From Minwuia sp. (lineage in GTDB: Bacteria > Pseudomonadota > Alphaproteobacteria > Minwuiales > Minwuiaceae): a stretch of DNA of 64,000 nt. Below are positions 54,921 to 63,103 of the stretch, piece after piece. The notes beneath the pieces are model-generated. The model was not told the DNA's origin. It saw only the letters and a program-made list of their open reading frames with translations, and did no database searches. Location of the stretch: NCBI GenBank assembly GCA_029213165.1, contig JARGNO010000012.1:24050-88049 (forward strand), read 5' to 3'. How positions within the stretch are numbered: the first letter of the stretch is position 1; each line of letters begins with the position of its first letter. A program made the translations under genes and the position numbers.

Positions 54921-55035
54921 GGGGCGCAACCTGCTTCAGCCCCGGCGCCTTGACATTGTGACCGATAGCCGCGCGATGCGGTTGACGCGGCGGGACCTTG
55001 CGGGAACACTCGCCGCTGCTTTTGGGAGGATGAGC

Positions 55036-56640
55036 ATGACGGGGAAGACCGCAACTGACGGTGAGGATCACCGCAATGTCGCCGATGTGCTGCGCGGCCA
55101 CGCACGCGAAAGCGGCGACAGCATCGCACTGGTGTTCGGTGACCGGCAGACGGACTACGCGACGCTGGACCGTCAGGCCAGCAGCATCGCCAACGGCCTG
55201 ATCGCCGCAGGTATCCGTCCGGGTGAGCGGGTCGGGCTGATCGCCAAGAATTCCGACGATTTCATTGCCCTCTATTATGGCTGTGCCAAGGCGGGCGCGG
55301 TGCTGGTGCCGGTCAACTGGCGCCTCGCGGTGCCGGAGATGGCCTATATCATCAACGACAGCGGCGCGCGGGTGCTGGTGCTGGGTCCCGGCTATCATCA
55401 TCTGGGTACGGAACACCGGAGCGAGATGCCAGCGGTGGAAACGTTCCTGGCCATCGATGGCCGCGCTGCGGGCGTCGCGGAACTGGACGACCTGCGGGAA
55501 TGGTATGGGCGACAGGCCGATACCGACCCGATGGTACAGGTGCTGGCGACGGATATTGCGGCGCAGCTCTATTCCAGCGGCACGACCGGGCATCCGAAAG
55601 GGGTGCAGCTCAGCCATTTCAGTTGCTACGAGCTGTGGCCCATCCTGAGTTCCGATCAGACCAAGGCCTATGGTCGCTGGACAGCCTCGGATGTGAACCT
55701 GATCTGCATGCCGCTGTATCATGTCGGTGGTCTGAACAACGCCCTCGCCGGGCTTTATGTGGGGGCCATGACCGTGATCATGGCTGAGGCGGTGCCGGCG
55801 GAGATACTGCGGCTGATCCCGCAGTATCGTGTGACCAAGTCGTTCATGGTTCCGGCACTGATCAATTTCCTGTTGCAGTCGCCCGGCTGCGCGGAAACGG
55901 ATTTCTCCTCGGTCGACGAGATCTGGTATGGCGCGGCGCCGATACCGGCGGAACTGCTGCGGCAGGCCATCGAGGTCATCGGCAACAAGTTCGGCCAGGC
56001 ATATGGCATGACAGAAAGCAATGGCGGCGGGGTCTACATGAGCCCTGACGAACATGACCTGTCGAAGCCGGAGCGTCTGCGCGCCTGTGGCCGCGCCGCG
56101 CCTGGCTACGAGATCCGTGTGGTCGACGAGGCCGGGAAAGATGTTCCGACCGGCGAGGTGGGGGAGATCATCCTGCGCTCCACCACCCTGATGTCGGGAT
56201 ACTGGAACCTGCCTGACGCGACCGCGAGCACGTTGAAGGACGGCTGGCTGTATACCGGCGATGCCGGATATTTCGACGACGAGCAGTTCCTCTACATCTA
56301 CGACCGCGTGAAGGACATGGTGATCTCGGGCGGGGAGAATATCTACCCCGCCGAGGTGGAGAGTGCCCTGTTCGGCCATCCGGCCATCGCCGATGTTGCC
56401 ATCATCGGTGTGCCGGATGAACGCTGGGGGGAGGCCATCAAGGCCGTCATCGTGAAGAAGGCCGGTGCCGAGGTGACGGAGGGTGAACTGATCGCCTATG
56501 CCCGCGAACGCATCGCCCACTACAAGTGTCCAAAGTCGGTGGATTTCATCGACGAACTGCCACGCAATCCCACGGGCAAGATCCTGAAGCGGGAACTGCG
56601 CAAGCCCTATTGGGAGAAGGCAGGCCGCAATGTCGGTTGA
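55036..56640 (+). CDS. Acyl-CoA synthetase (AMP-dependent ligase)
   Basis: About 534-aa ANL-superfamily enzyme activating a carboxylic acid via acyl-AMP to acyl-CoA. P-loop YSSGTTGHPKGVQLSH, GQAYGMTES, TGDAGYFDDEQFLYIYDRVKDMVISGGENIYPAEVE with the hinge, and the catalytic lysine in RNPTGKILKRELR. The fatty acid or aromatic acid used is unknown. I chose the ATG at 55036 (GGGAGG 6 nt before); the long upstream frame is not coding. The 2OG oxygenase starts 9 nt downstream. Confidence 0.92.
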   Translation: MTGKTATDGEDHRNVADVLRGHARESGDSIALVFGDRQTDYATLDRQASSIANGLIAAGIRPGERVGLIAKNSDDFIALYYGCAKAGAVLVPVNWRLAVPEMAYIINDSGARVLVLGPGYHHLGTEHRSEMPAVETFLAIDGRAAGVAELDDLREWYGRQADTDPMVQVLATDIAAQLYSSGTTGHPKGVQLSHFSCYELWPILSSDQTKAYGRWTASDVNLICMPLYHVGGLNNALAGLYVGAMTVIMAEAVPAEILRLIPQYRVTKSFMVPALINFLLQSPGCAETDFSSVDEIWYGAAPIPAELLRQAIEVIGNKFGQAYGMTESNGGGVYMSPDEHDLSKPERLRACGRAAPGYEIRVVDEAGKDVPTGEVGEIILRSTTLMSGYWNLPDATASTLKDGWLYTGDAGYFDDEQFLYIYDRVKDMVISGGENIYPAEVESALFGHPAIADVAIIGVPDERWGEAIKAVIVKKAGAEVTEGELIAYARERIAHYKCPKSVDFIDELPRNPTGKILKRELRKPYWEKAGRNVG

Positions 56641-56649
56641 GGTGATTGC

Positions 56650-57615
56650 GTGACCGAAATCCCGATCATCGACCTGTCGCGATTGTCCCGTCCCGATTTT
56701 GGTGGCGTGCCGGACCAGATCGCAATGGCCATGCAGCGTAGCGGTTTCTTCTACATCACCGGGCATGGCGTGCCGGAACATGTCATTGCCGATGCCGTCG
56801 ACGGGGCGAGGAGCTTCTTCCGCCTGCCGGTCGAGCAGAAGCGCAAGGTCGCCGTGACGCGGCACCATCGCGGTTTCAACGCGCTGGGTGATGCGCGGAT
56901 GTATCGGGCGAAGCGACCCGACTACAAGGAGTTCTTCCAGATCGGTCTCGACCTGCCGCTGGGTGATCCGGACGTCATGGCCGGGCAACCGCTGCGCGGT
57001 CCGAACATCTGGCCCGAGGAACCCGCCGCGTTCCGCAGCGCCTTCGAGACCTATTATGCGGCTATCGCGGACTGCGGTCAGCGGCTGTTGCAGGGCGTGG
57101 CGTTGAGCCTTGGTGTGGATCGCCATTTCTTCGCGCCATTCTATGCGAAGCCGCTGCAGAGAACGCAGGCGGTCTGGTATCCGCAACAGCCGCTATCGCT
57201 GGGCGATGACCAGTTCGGCGTCGCGCCGCATACCGACTTCGGCCTGATCACCCTGCTCTGGCAGGATGACAATGGTGGGCTGGAGGTCTGTCTGCCGGAT
57301 GGGACCTGGGTCGCTGCTCCGCCGGTGCCGGGGTCGCTGGTGATCAATGCGGGGGACCTGATGGCGCGCTGGACGGCAGGGCGCTATCGCTCCACCCCGC
57401 ATCGCGCAACCAATCGCCATGTGGCGGAGCGGCTGTCGATTGCCACTTTCCATGACCCGGATTTCAATGCGCCGGTCGATCCTGCCGATCTGGTCGGGGC
57501 CGCGGGCGACGGGGCGGAGGTGACCACAGCCGGTGCCCATATCCTTTCGCGGATCAACGAATCCTTTGGCTACCGCAAGGCCGAACCCGGCAACGACAGG
57601 GCGGCGGGCGCTTGA
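56650..57615 (+). CDS. Isopenicillin N synthase-like 2-oxoglutarate/Fe(II) oxygenase
   Basis: 321 aa. IPIIDLSRLSRPDF at the start, then RSGFFYITGHGVPEHVI, the metal motif HTDFGLITLLWQDDNGGLEV (H-x-D) and STPHRATNRHVAERLSIATFHDPD, where the His and the R-x-S co-substrate site lie. This is the DIOX/IPNS group, which oxidises many small metabolites. GTG start with AGGTGA upstream. Coupled with the acyl-CoA ligase before it and the LysE exporter after it (TTGA overlap), suggesting a pathway that ends in export. Confidence 0.9.
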   Translation: MTEIPIIDLSRLSRPDFGGVPDQIAMAMQRSGFFYITGHGVPEHVIADAVDGARSFFRLPVEQKRKVAVTRHHRGFNALGDARMYRAKRPDYKEFFQIGLDLPLGDPDVMAGQPLRGPNIWPEEPAAFRSAFETYYAAIADCGQRLLQGVALSLGVDRHFFAPFYAKPLQRTQAVWYPQQPLSLGDDQFGVAPHTDFGLITLLWQDDNGGLEVCLPDGTWVAAPPVPGSLVINAGDLMARWTAGRYRSTPHRATNRHVAERLSIATFHDPDFNAPVDPADLVGAAGDGAEVTTAGAHILSRINESFGYRKAEPGNDRAAGA

Positions 57616-58229
57616 TCGAGGCTCTGGTCTACTTCACGGGCGCGTTCTTCCTGCTGATCATCACACCCGGTCCGGGTGTGCTCTCGGTCGCCGGGGTCGG
57701 ATCCGGTTTCGGCTACCGCACCGGCGTGCGCTACATCGCCGGTCTCTGGCTCGGGACCAATCTCGTTGCCATTGCGGTTGTCAGCGGGCTGGCGGTCGTT
57801 CTGGAGACCGTACCGGAACTTCAACTGGTCTTCCTGGTGGTCTCCGTCGCCTTCCTCTTCTACCTGGCGGCCCGCATCGCGCTGGCCGGTTCAACAATTG
57901 CCTTCGCACGGGCGGTGAAGGTGCCGGGTGCGGTGGATGGCATCTTCCTCCAATTCGTCAATCCGAAGGCCTATGCGGTCAACGGCACCCTGTTCGTCAG
58001 CTTCCCGCTGGGCTTCGAGAGCACGACCACGGAGATCATCGTCAAGTTCGTGCTGATCAACATCATCTGGGTGCCGGTTCACTTCGCCTGGCTCTATCTC
58101 GGGGTATCGCTGAAGCGCATGGCGCTGGCGCCTTCCACCCAACGGCGCATCAATATCCTGATGGCATTGGCGATGGTGATTGTCGTGGTGCTGGCACTGC
58201 TGCAGGGACAGGGTATGCTGGATGCGTGA
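57612..58229 (+). CDS. LysE/RhtB family exporter
   Basis: 205-aa membrane protein with about six spans. LVYFTGAFFLLIITPGPGVLSVAGVGSGFGYRTGVRYIAGLWLG is the signature N-terminal part of LysE/RhtB amino-acid exporters (T-P-G-P). FLQFVNPKAYAVNGTLFV is the second hallmark. It starts at TTG overlapping the oxygenase stop. Likely efflux of an amino acid or related metabolite; substrate unknown. Confidence 0.88.
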   Translation: MIEALVYFTGAFFLLIITPGPGVLSVAGVGSGFGYRTGVRYIAGLWLGTNLVAIAVVSGLAVVLETVPELQLVFLVVSVAFLFYLAARIALAGSTIAFARAVKVPGAVDGIFLQFVNPKAYAVNGTLFVSFPLGFESTTTEIIVKFVLINIIWVPVHFAWLYLGVSLKRMALAPSTQRRINILMALAMVIVVVLALLQGQGMLDA

Positions 58230-58287
58230 CGGCCCCGGTGCCGGTCACTACCTGTCATCAGCGATCACGCAGCCCGGAGGGCGTGAC

Positions 58288-59079
58288 ATGCCCGACCGAT
58301 CCGACGCCCACCACACGGTCTGGCTGAGCGGAGAGTTCATCGCTGCTGAAGGGCGTGGCGAACTCTCGATCGCTTACCAGCCCATTGTTGATCTGGCGTC
58401 ATCGCGGGTGGTGGGTGCAGAGGCGCTGCTGCGCTGGACCCACGCGACACGCGGGGCGGTTTCGCCGAACACATTCATCGGTTTCGCTGAGCCGGAGGGC
58501 CTGCTGTCCGGCCCTGGATCGTTTGCGCTGCAGACCGCACTCGATGATCTGGCGGCATGGCGGCAGAGCAGTGCTGCTGCGCGGGACCTGTTCGTCTCGG
58601 TCAATGTCTCACCGACCCAACTCGACTCGCCCGGTCTGGTCACCGATCTGAAACAGGCCATCAGTGATCGTGGCATGGCGCTGCAGGATCTGCATCTGGA
58701 ACTGACCGAGACCGCACCACCGCCGGGGCCAGGTGCGGTGAAGGCGCTGCAGGCACTGCACGGCCATGGATTTCACATCGCCATTGATGACTTCGGAACC
58801 GGCTATTCTTCATTGCTGCGGGTACAGAACCTGCCCTGCGACAGCCTGAAGATCGACCGTGCCTTCACCGCCGGGCTGCCGGACGATGTCGCCTGCAAGG
58901 CCATCGTGGCGAGCAGTCTGGCGCTGGCCCACGGCCTGTCGCTCGGCACGGTGGCGGAGGGCATCGAGACCACCGAACAGCGCGACCACCTGCATCGTGC
59001 CGGTTGCGTGTTTGGACAGGGCTACCTGTTTGGCAGGCCGGTCGATGCAACGACCTTCAGGACGATGCACCTCGACTGA
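58288..59079 (+). CDS. EAL-domain cyclic-di-GMP phosphodiesterase
   Basis: About 263 aa consisting only of an EAL domain, no sensor or GGDEF part. The catalytic set is complete: EALLRW, NVSPTQL, HLELTET, AIDDFGTGYSSLLRVQNLP, LKIDRAF and VAEGIETTEQRDHL, with QGYLFGRPV at the end. It should hydrolyse cyclic di-GMP to pGpG. ATG at 58288 with GGAGGG upstream; the longer frame from 58180 overlaps the exporter and is not supported. It is 58 nt downstream of the exporter. Confidence 0.93.
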   Translation: MPDRSDAHHTVWLSGEFIAAEGRGELSIAYQPIVDLASSRVVGAEALLRWTHATRGAVSPNTFIGFAEPEGLLSGPGSFALQTALDDLAAWRQSSAAARDLFVSVNVSPTQLDSPGLVTDLKQAISDRGMALQDLHLELTETAPPPGPGAVKALQALHGHGFHIAIDDFGTGYSSLLRVQNLPCDSLKIDRAFTAGLPDDVACKAIVASSLALAHGLSLGTVAEGIETTEQRDHLHRAGCVFGQGYLFGRPVDATTFRTMHLD

Positions 59080-59180
59080 CCCTTGCGCCCGGAACATATT
59101 TCCACCAATCGGCAGAACGAACTGGATCGGTCCATCGAATGATGGAGCGGGCTGGTGCCGCAATCAAACAGTGGAACGAT

Positions 59181-59753
59181 CTAACTGATCACTTCCATGG
59201 TGTACCAGCCATTGCCGACGCCGTTCGCGACTCCGGCCTCGGTATCGCCGACATAGGTATAGAGTGGCTTGTCAGCCATGGTCAGGACCCAAACCTGCAA
59301 AGCCTCGTTCCAGGCCTTGCCCCACAATCCATAGGTCCGAAGATCCTTGCTGACCGTGAGCGGCCGCCAGTTGTTCAGCGCCTCGCCCGACAGGGCGGAC
59401 TTGCCATAGGCCAGATCATTCTCCGACGCGTAGAGCGCATGGCCATTCATGTCGGTCAGGATCTGTCCGGTGCGGCTGGTGTAGATGACATCGACCAGGG
59501 AACTGCCGCCCCGGTCCATCACGCCGCGCATCGGTATCCGGTCCACCAGCGGGCGCTGGGCGCGGGTCGGGCCACCATCCGTGAAAGCGTAATATGGTGA
59601 ACGCAGTTCCTCCTCCAGGACCTCTTCCGGGTCCAGCGCGTCATCGACACGAAGCTGGGCCGCAGCAGGCTGAAGCTGGATCAGGAAAATGGAAATGGCC
59701 AAAAGCGGAACGGACCAGAATCGACCTCTGGCCAAAGGAGAGATTGCAGACAT
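59181..59753 (-). CDS. Secreted protein with lipoprotein-repeat (COG4315-like) domain
   Basis: About 190 aa. N-terminal signal peptide (VPLLAISIFLIQLQPAAAQ) with cleavage near AAA-Q; no lipobox cysteine. The C-terminal half has LTDMNGHALYASENDLAYGKSALSGEALNNWRPL and WVLTMADKPLYTYVGD, which match the repeat of secreted COG4315 proteins (W-P-P/L and D-x-x-L-Y-x-x). The function of this family is unknown. The ATG at 59753 follows a GTG start option at 59756; GGAG is 7 nt upstream. Convergent with the EAL gene. Confidence 0.8.
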   Translation of the reverse strand: MSAISPLARGRFWSVPLLAISIFLIQLQPAAAQLRVDDALDPEEVLEEELRSPYYAFTDGGPTRAQRPLVDRIPMRGVMDRGGSSLVDVIYTSRTGQILTDMNGHALYASENDLAYGKSALSGEALNNWRPLTVSKDLRTYGLWGKAWNEALQVWVLTMADKPLYTYVGDTEAGVANGVGNGWYTMEVIS

Positions 59754-59876
59754 CACTTTACTCCGGGTTTCTGGGCCAAACCTGCATCAGGATCTGGGGT
59801 CATTCCGCGTGATTTGCAAATCAACTTCTGTCCCGCGCCGCTTGAGATATTGACGGCAGCGCGGGATTCACCCTTG

Positions 59877-60851
59877 TCAGGACATCATGCGCACGATGGC
59901 GGCATCCAACCGGTCCGGTCCCAGCTTGATCTCGTTCTCCAGGGTCGGAGCATAGCCGATGGGCAGCCTTGGCGCCCCGATCCGGCGGACCGGGGCCTTC
60001 AGGTCCGCATGCAATTCCTCCGCAACCGTCGCCGCGATCTCTGCGCCGAAGCCGCCGACCACAACTGCCTCGTGGGCAATCAGCAATCGCCCGGTGCGGC
60101 GCACGCTTTCCAGCACGCGCGCCTTGTCCCAGGGCCAGAGTGTGCGCAGGTCCAGTACCTCGATATCCGCGCCCCCGCTCTGCGCGGCCCGGTCGGCGGC
60201 TGCCAGAACGTCATGCAGGGTGGCGGACCAGGTAACGATGGTCAGGTCACGGCCCTCTCGCGCGACACCCGCCGTACCGATGGAATAGGGCGCGGCACTG
60301 TCCGGCACTTCGCCTGTCATGGGCCACAGGTTCTTGTGCTCCAGATACACAACAGGGTCATCGCTCTGGATTGCCGCTTTCAGCATGGCGTGATTGTCGG
60401 CGGGGGTGGCGGGCATCATCACCACCAGCCCCGGGATGTGGGTGTACAAGGCCTCCAGCGACTGGCTGTGCTGCGCCGCTGAAGACCGCCACATGCCAAC
60501 CGGCATTCGCACTGTCAGCGGGACACGGGTCTGCCCGCCGAACATGAAACGTGCCTTGGCCGCCTGGTTGATGAGTTCATCCGTGGCACACAGGGCAAAG
60601 TCGGCAAACCGCATCTCCACCACCGGGCGCGTCCCGGTCATGGCGGCACCGACACCGACGCCCATGATCGCGGCTTCGGAGATCGGGGTGGAGACGATGC
60701 GCTCCGCGCCAAACCTTGCTTCCAGCCCGGCGTACTGGCCGAAGACGCCGCCGCGACCAAGGTCCTCCCCCAGTGCCCAGACAGTGGGGTCGGCATCCAT
60801 TGTCTCTGCCAGCGCGGCTGCTCCCGCTGCGGCATATGTCATCTCTGCCAT
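59877..60851 (-). CDS. 2-oxoacid dehydrogenase E1 component, beta subunit
   Basis: 324 aa, transketolase-like. AEMTYAAAGAAALAETMDADPTVWALGEDLGRGGVFGQYAGL, ERIVSTPISEAAIMGVGVGAAMTG and the C-terminal domain EVLDLRTLWPWDKARVLESVRRTGRLLIAHEAVVVGGFGAEIA. It pairs with the alpha subunit encoded before it (the ATG shares an A with the alpha stop, TGATG). Pyruvate, acetoin or branched-chain 2-oxoacid are all possible. No E2 or E3 is in the window, so either they lie elsewhere or this is an acetoin- or other-type enzyme. Confidence 0.9.
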   Translation of the reverse strand: MAEMTYAAAGAAALAETMDADPTVWALGEDLGRGGVFGQYAGLEARFGAERIVSTPISEAAIMGVGVGAAMTGTRPVVEMRFADFALCATDELINQAAKARFMFGGQTRVPLTVRMPVGMWRSSAAQHSQSLEALYTHIPGLVVMMPATPADNHAMLKAAIQSDDPVVYLEHKNLWPMTGEVPDSAAPYSIGTAGVAREGRDLTIVTWSATLHDVLAAADRAAQSGGADIEVLDLRTLWPWDKARVLESVRRTGRLLIAHEAVVVGGFGAEIAATVAEELHADLKAPVRRIGAPRLPIGYAPTLENEIKLGPDRLDAAIVRMMS

Positions 60852-61840
60852 CACGCCACCTCCGGCGCGCGCGCGTCCAGAACGTCGGTCAGTCCTTCGG
60901 CGGGGTCGGGCCATGGGGCAGCACGCGCGGCTTCGAAGACTTGCTTCATCTCCGCCGCGACGGCCCGGTCCATGGCGTCGAACACGTCCGAATCAACGCC
61001 GGCAGCGTCCAGAAGGGCGCGGGAGCGGGCGATGGGATCGTCCTGCCACGCCTGCTCGACCTCCGTCGCCGGGCGATAGGTTGCCGGATCTGCTCCCGTA
61101 TGGCCTGTCAGCCGGTAGGTCCTTGCGTGCAGGAATGCAGGTTTGCGGTTCTGCCGGACACGGTTGATCAGGGTCTCGGCGGCCTCCGCCACGACGGTGA
61201 TGTCGTTGCCGTCAATCGATTCCGCGGCGATCCCAAAGGAAGCGGCGCGGGCGGCGGGTCCGGGACCGGCCGTCAGGTCCGCCGTACGGGTCGTCGCGGC
61301 GAAACCATTGTCCTCACAGATGAACAGGACCGGCAGATCAAACACCGCAGCCCAGTTCAGCCCTTCCAGGAACGGACCGCGATTGGTCGCACCATCGCCG
61401 AAGAAGCAGGCGACGATGCGGTCGTCACCATGCAGTCGGATCGCGTGGGCAGCACCCGTGGCGATGACGATGTTCGCACCGACCACACCATTCGCCCCCA
61501 GCATGCCGACAGAGAAATCGGCGATGTGCATCGATCCGCCCTTGCCGCCACAGTTGCCACCCTGCCGACCGAACAGCTCGCGCATCATGGCTTCCGGATC
61601 AGCGCCCTTGGCCAGCGTATGCCCGTGGCCGCGATGGGTGGAGAGCAGGATGTCGTCACGGCGCAACTGCCCGGCGACGCCAGCCGCTATCGCCTCCTGC
61701 CCGATGGAGGGATGGATGGCACCCAGGACCAGGCCTTGTCTCAACCCTTCCAGCGCGGTCTCCTCCAATGCGCGGATTCGCAGCATCTCGCGGTGGAAGG
61801 CAAGGAACCGGTCCTGGTCGAGATTTCTTCTGTTATTCAT
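60851..61840 (-). CDS. 2-oxoacid dehydrogenase E1 component, alpha subunit
   Basis: About 329 aa. The thiamine-diphosphate motif is GDGATNRGPFLEGLNWAAVFDLPVLFICEDN. GGKGGSMHIADFSVGMLGANGVVG and TYRLTGHTGADPATYR are the rest of the active site. With ARAPEVA at the end overlapping the beta gene. ATG choice among 61840 and 61843 is open; a G-run precedes. The divergent neighbour at 61949 is a conserved protein with an internal duplication. The acetoin-dehydrogenase style short alpha subunit fits, but substrate is unproven. Confidence 0.9.
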   Translation of the reverse strand: MNNRRNLDQDRFLAFHREMLRIRALEETALEGLRQGLVLGAIHPSIGQEAIAAGVAGQLRRDDILLSTHRGHGHTLAKGADPEAMMRELFGRQGGNCGGKGGSMHIADFSVGMLGANGVVGANIVIATGAAHAIRLHGDDRIVACFFGDGATNRGPFLEGLNWAAVFDLPVLFICEDNGFAATTRTADLTAGPGPAARAASFGIAAESIDGNDITVVAEAAETLINRVRQNRKPAFLHARTYRLTGHTGADPATYRPATEVEQAWQDDPIARSRALLDAAGVDSDVFDAMDRAVAAEMKQVFEAARAAPWPDPAEGLTDVLDARAPEVA

Positions 61841-61948
61841 CATCCCCCCACGCATTGGCAATTGCATGCATTGCGTTCACGATAGGGGGGCTTGGCGAAT
61901 CCGGTCAATCCGACCGAAAAGCCTGCGGTTCCGGGGAATGGCGCACTG

Positions 61949-62779
61949 ATGACAGAGAGACCCTATGGCATTGTCCTGGCAGACACGATCACGAGCCTGC
62001 CACCGGAGGCTGCGGGCGCAGTGGTCGTCAGTGGCAGCCACGGCGGCCTGTTTCCGGCTGCCTGCGCTCTTCTGGCCGGTGTCCGCGCCGTGATTCTGAA
62101 TGACGCCGGCTCGGGAATGGACGCTGCGGGACTGGCCTGTCTGGATCATTGCCATGCGCATGGGGTTGCCGCGGCGGTGGTCGACAGCATGAGCTGTCGG
62201 ATCGGCGATGCAGCCGATGCGCTGCAGCGTGGTGTCATAAGCCATGTGAACCCGCTGGCGCTGACGGTTGGTGCAAGACCCGGCATGTCGGTCGAGGACG
62301 CCGCGGAAGCGCTGTTGCTGGCGCCGGTTTCAGACATGCCGGTGGTGGAGATGGGCGAACGGCGTGACCGCATAGACCTGCCCGGAGCATTGCGACGGAT
62401 CATTGTCCTGGACTCGGCCTCGCAGGTGAGGCCGGAGGATGATGGCCAGATCGTCGTGACCGCATCCCATGGTGCGCTGGTCGGCGGCAAGCCTGAGTAT
62501 GCCATCCGCTGTGAGGCATTCGCCGCATTCTTCAATGATGCGGGCGGCGGGCCGCAGGGCTGGGGGTTCAGCCGACTTGGGGCACTGGACGCGCGTCGCA
62601 TCGTCGGGGCGACCGTGGGCAGCAGCAGCGCGCGGATCGGCGACGGTCGCTCCACCTATGAAACAGGTGTGCTGTCGGCAGTGAATGATGTGGCGCGTTT
62701 CCTGGGCCTGCGGGTCGGCATGTCCGCGCAGGACGCATGCGAGATTCTGGCGATGACGGATGTCAGGATTCCAGACTGA
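61949..62779 (+). CDS. Conserved protein with internal duplication, function unknown
   Basis: About 276 aa (a TTG at 61892 could add 19). The chain is made of two similar halves, about residues 20-135 and 165-276. Each has a strand followed by S-x-SHG (VVVSGSHGGL and IVVTASHGAL), then NDAG, then RIGD, then GV-(I/L)-S-x-VN, then G-x-R-x-GMS-x-(E/Q)-DA. In the first half: ILNDAGSG, CRIGDAADALQRGVISHVN, GARPGMSVEDAAEAL. In the second: FFNDAGGG, ARIGDGRSTYETGVLSAVN, GLRVGMSAQDACEIL. I do not recognise a named domain. It is divergent from the E1 subunit genes and overlaps the next gene convergently by 17 nt. Confidence 0.75.
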   Translation: MTERPYGIVLADTITSLPPEAAGAVVVSGSHGGLFPAACALLAGVRAVILNDAGSGMDAAGLACLDHCHAHGVAAAVVDSMSCRIGDAADALQRGVISHVNPLALTVGARPGMSVEDAAEALLLAPVSDMPVVEMGERRDRIDLPGALRRIIVLDSASQVRPEDDGQIVVTASHGALVGGKPEYAIRCEAFAAFFNDAGGGPQGWGFSRLGALDARRIVGATVGSSSARIGDGRSTYETGVLSAVNDVARFLGLRVGMSAQDACEILAMTDVRIPD

Positions 62780-63101
62780 GGCATCGGAGCAGACCGGTAT
62801 CGGGAAACACACCTATGGCCCCTGACTGTCTGAGGCGACGAGCCAGACCCGGTTCCGCGCTGTAAAGGGTCCAGACGAAGGGCAGGATGCTGTCTTGCAC
62901 CAGGCTTGCTTCGGTCCGGCTCAGGCGGTCCAGCGTTGCATGCCTGCCGGTGCCGGGCGGAAATACCGCAACCAGCCGACCGCTGCGGCTGTCATCGACG
63001 GATTGCCCGCTCACGACAATGCCCGCGAATGCGGTCCAGCCAAGCAATGCAGCAAAGATCAGGGTCACGCCCAGCAGAATCCGTGACCGGCCCGGTTGCA
63101 T
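62763..63101 (-). CDS. Small membrane-anchored protein, function unknown
   Basis: 112 aa with one N-terminal hydrophobic helix (ILLGVTLIFAALLGWTAFAGIVV) and a soluble part (RLVAVFPPGTGRHATLDRLSRTEASLVQ, then a Cys near the end). The VAVFPPGT segment recurs in small alphaproteobacterial proteins near sensor kinases, as I recall. It starts 2 nt after the histidine kinase stop, so it is probably cotranscribed with it. Its 3' end overlaps the convergent gene. Confidence 0.65.
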   Translation of the reverse strand: MQPGRSRILLGVTLIFAALLGWTAFAGIVVSGQSVDDSRSGRLVAVFPPGTGRHATLDRLSRTEASLVQDSILPFVWTLYSAEPGLARRLRQSGAIGVFPDTGLLRCLSLES

Positions 63102-63103
63102 GA

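Noticed and set aside
54814..57186. 790-codon minus-strand frame
   Set aside because: Antisense to the acyl-CoA ligase and oxygenase genes, which carry clear motifs.
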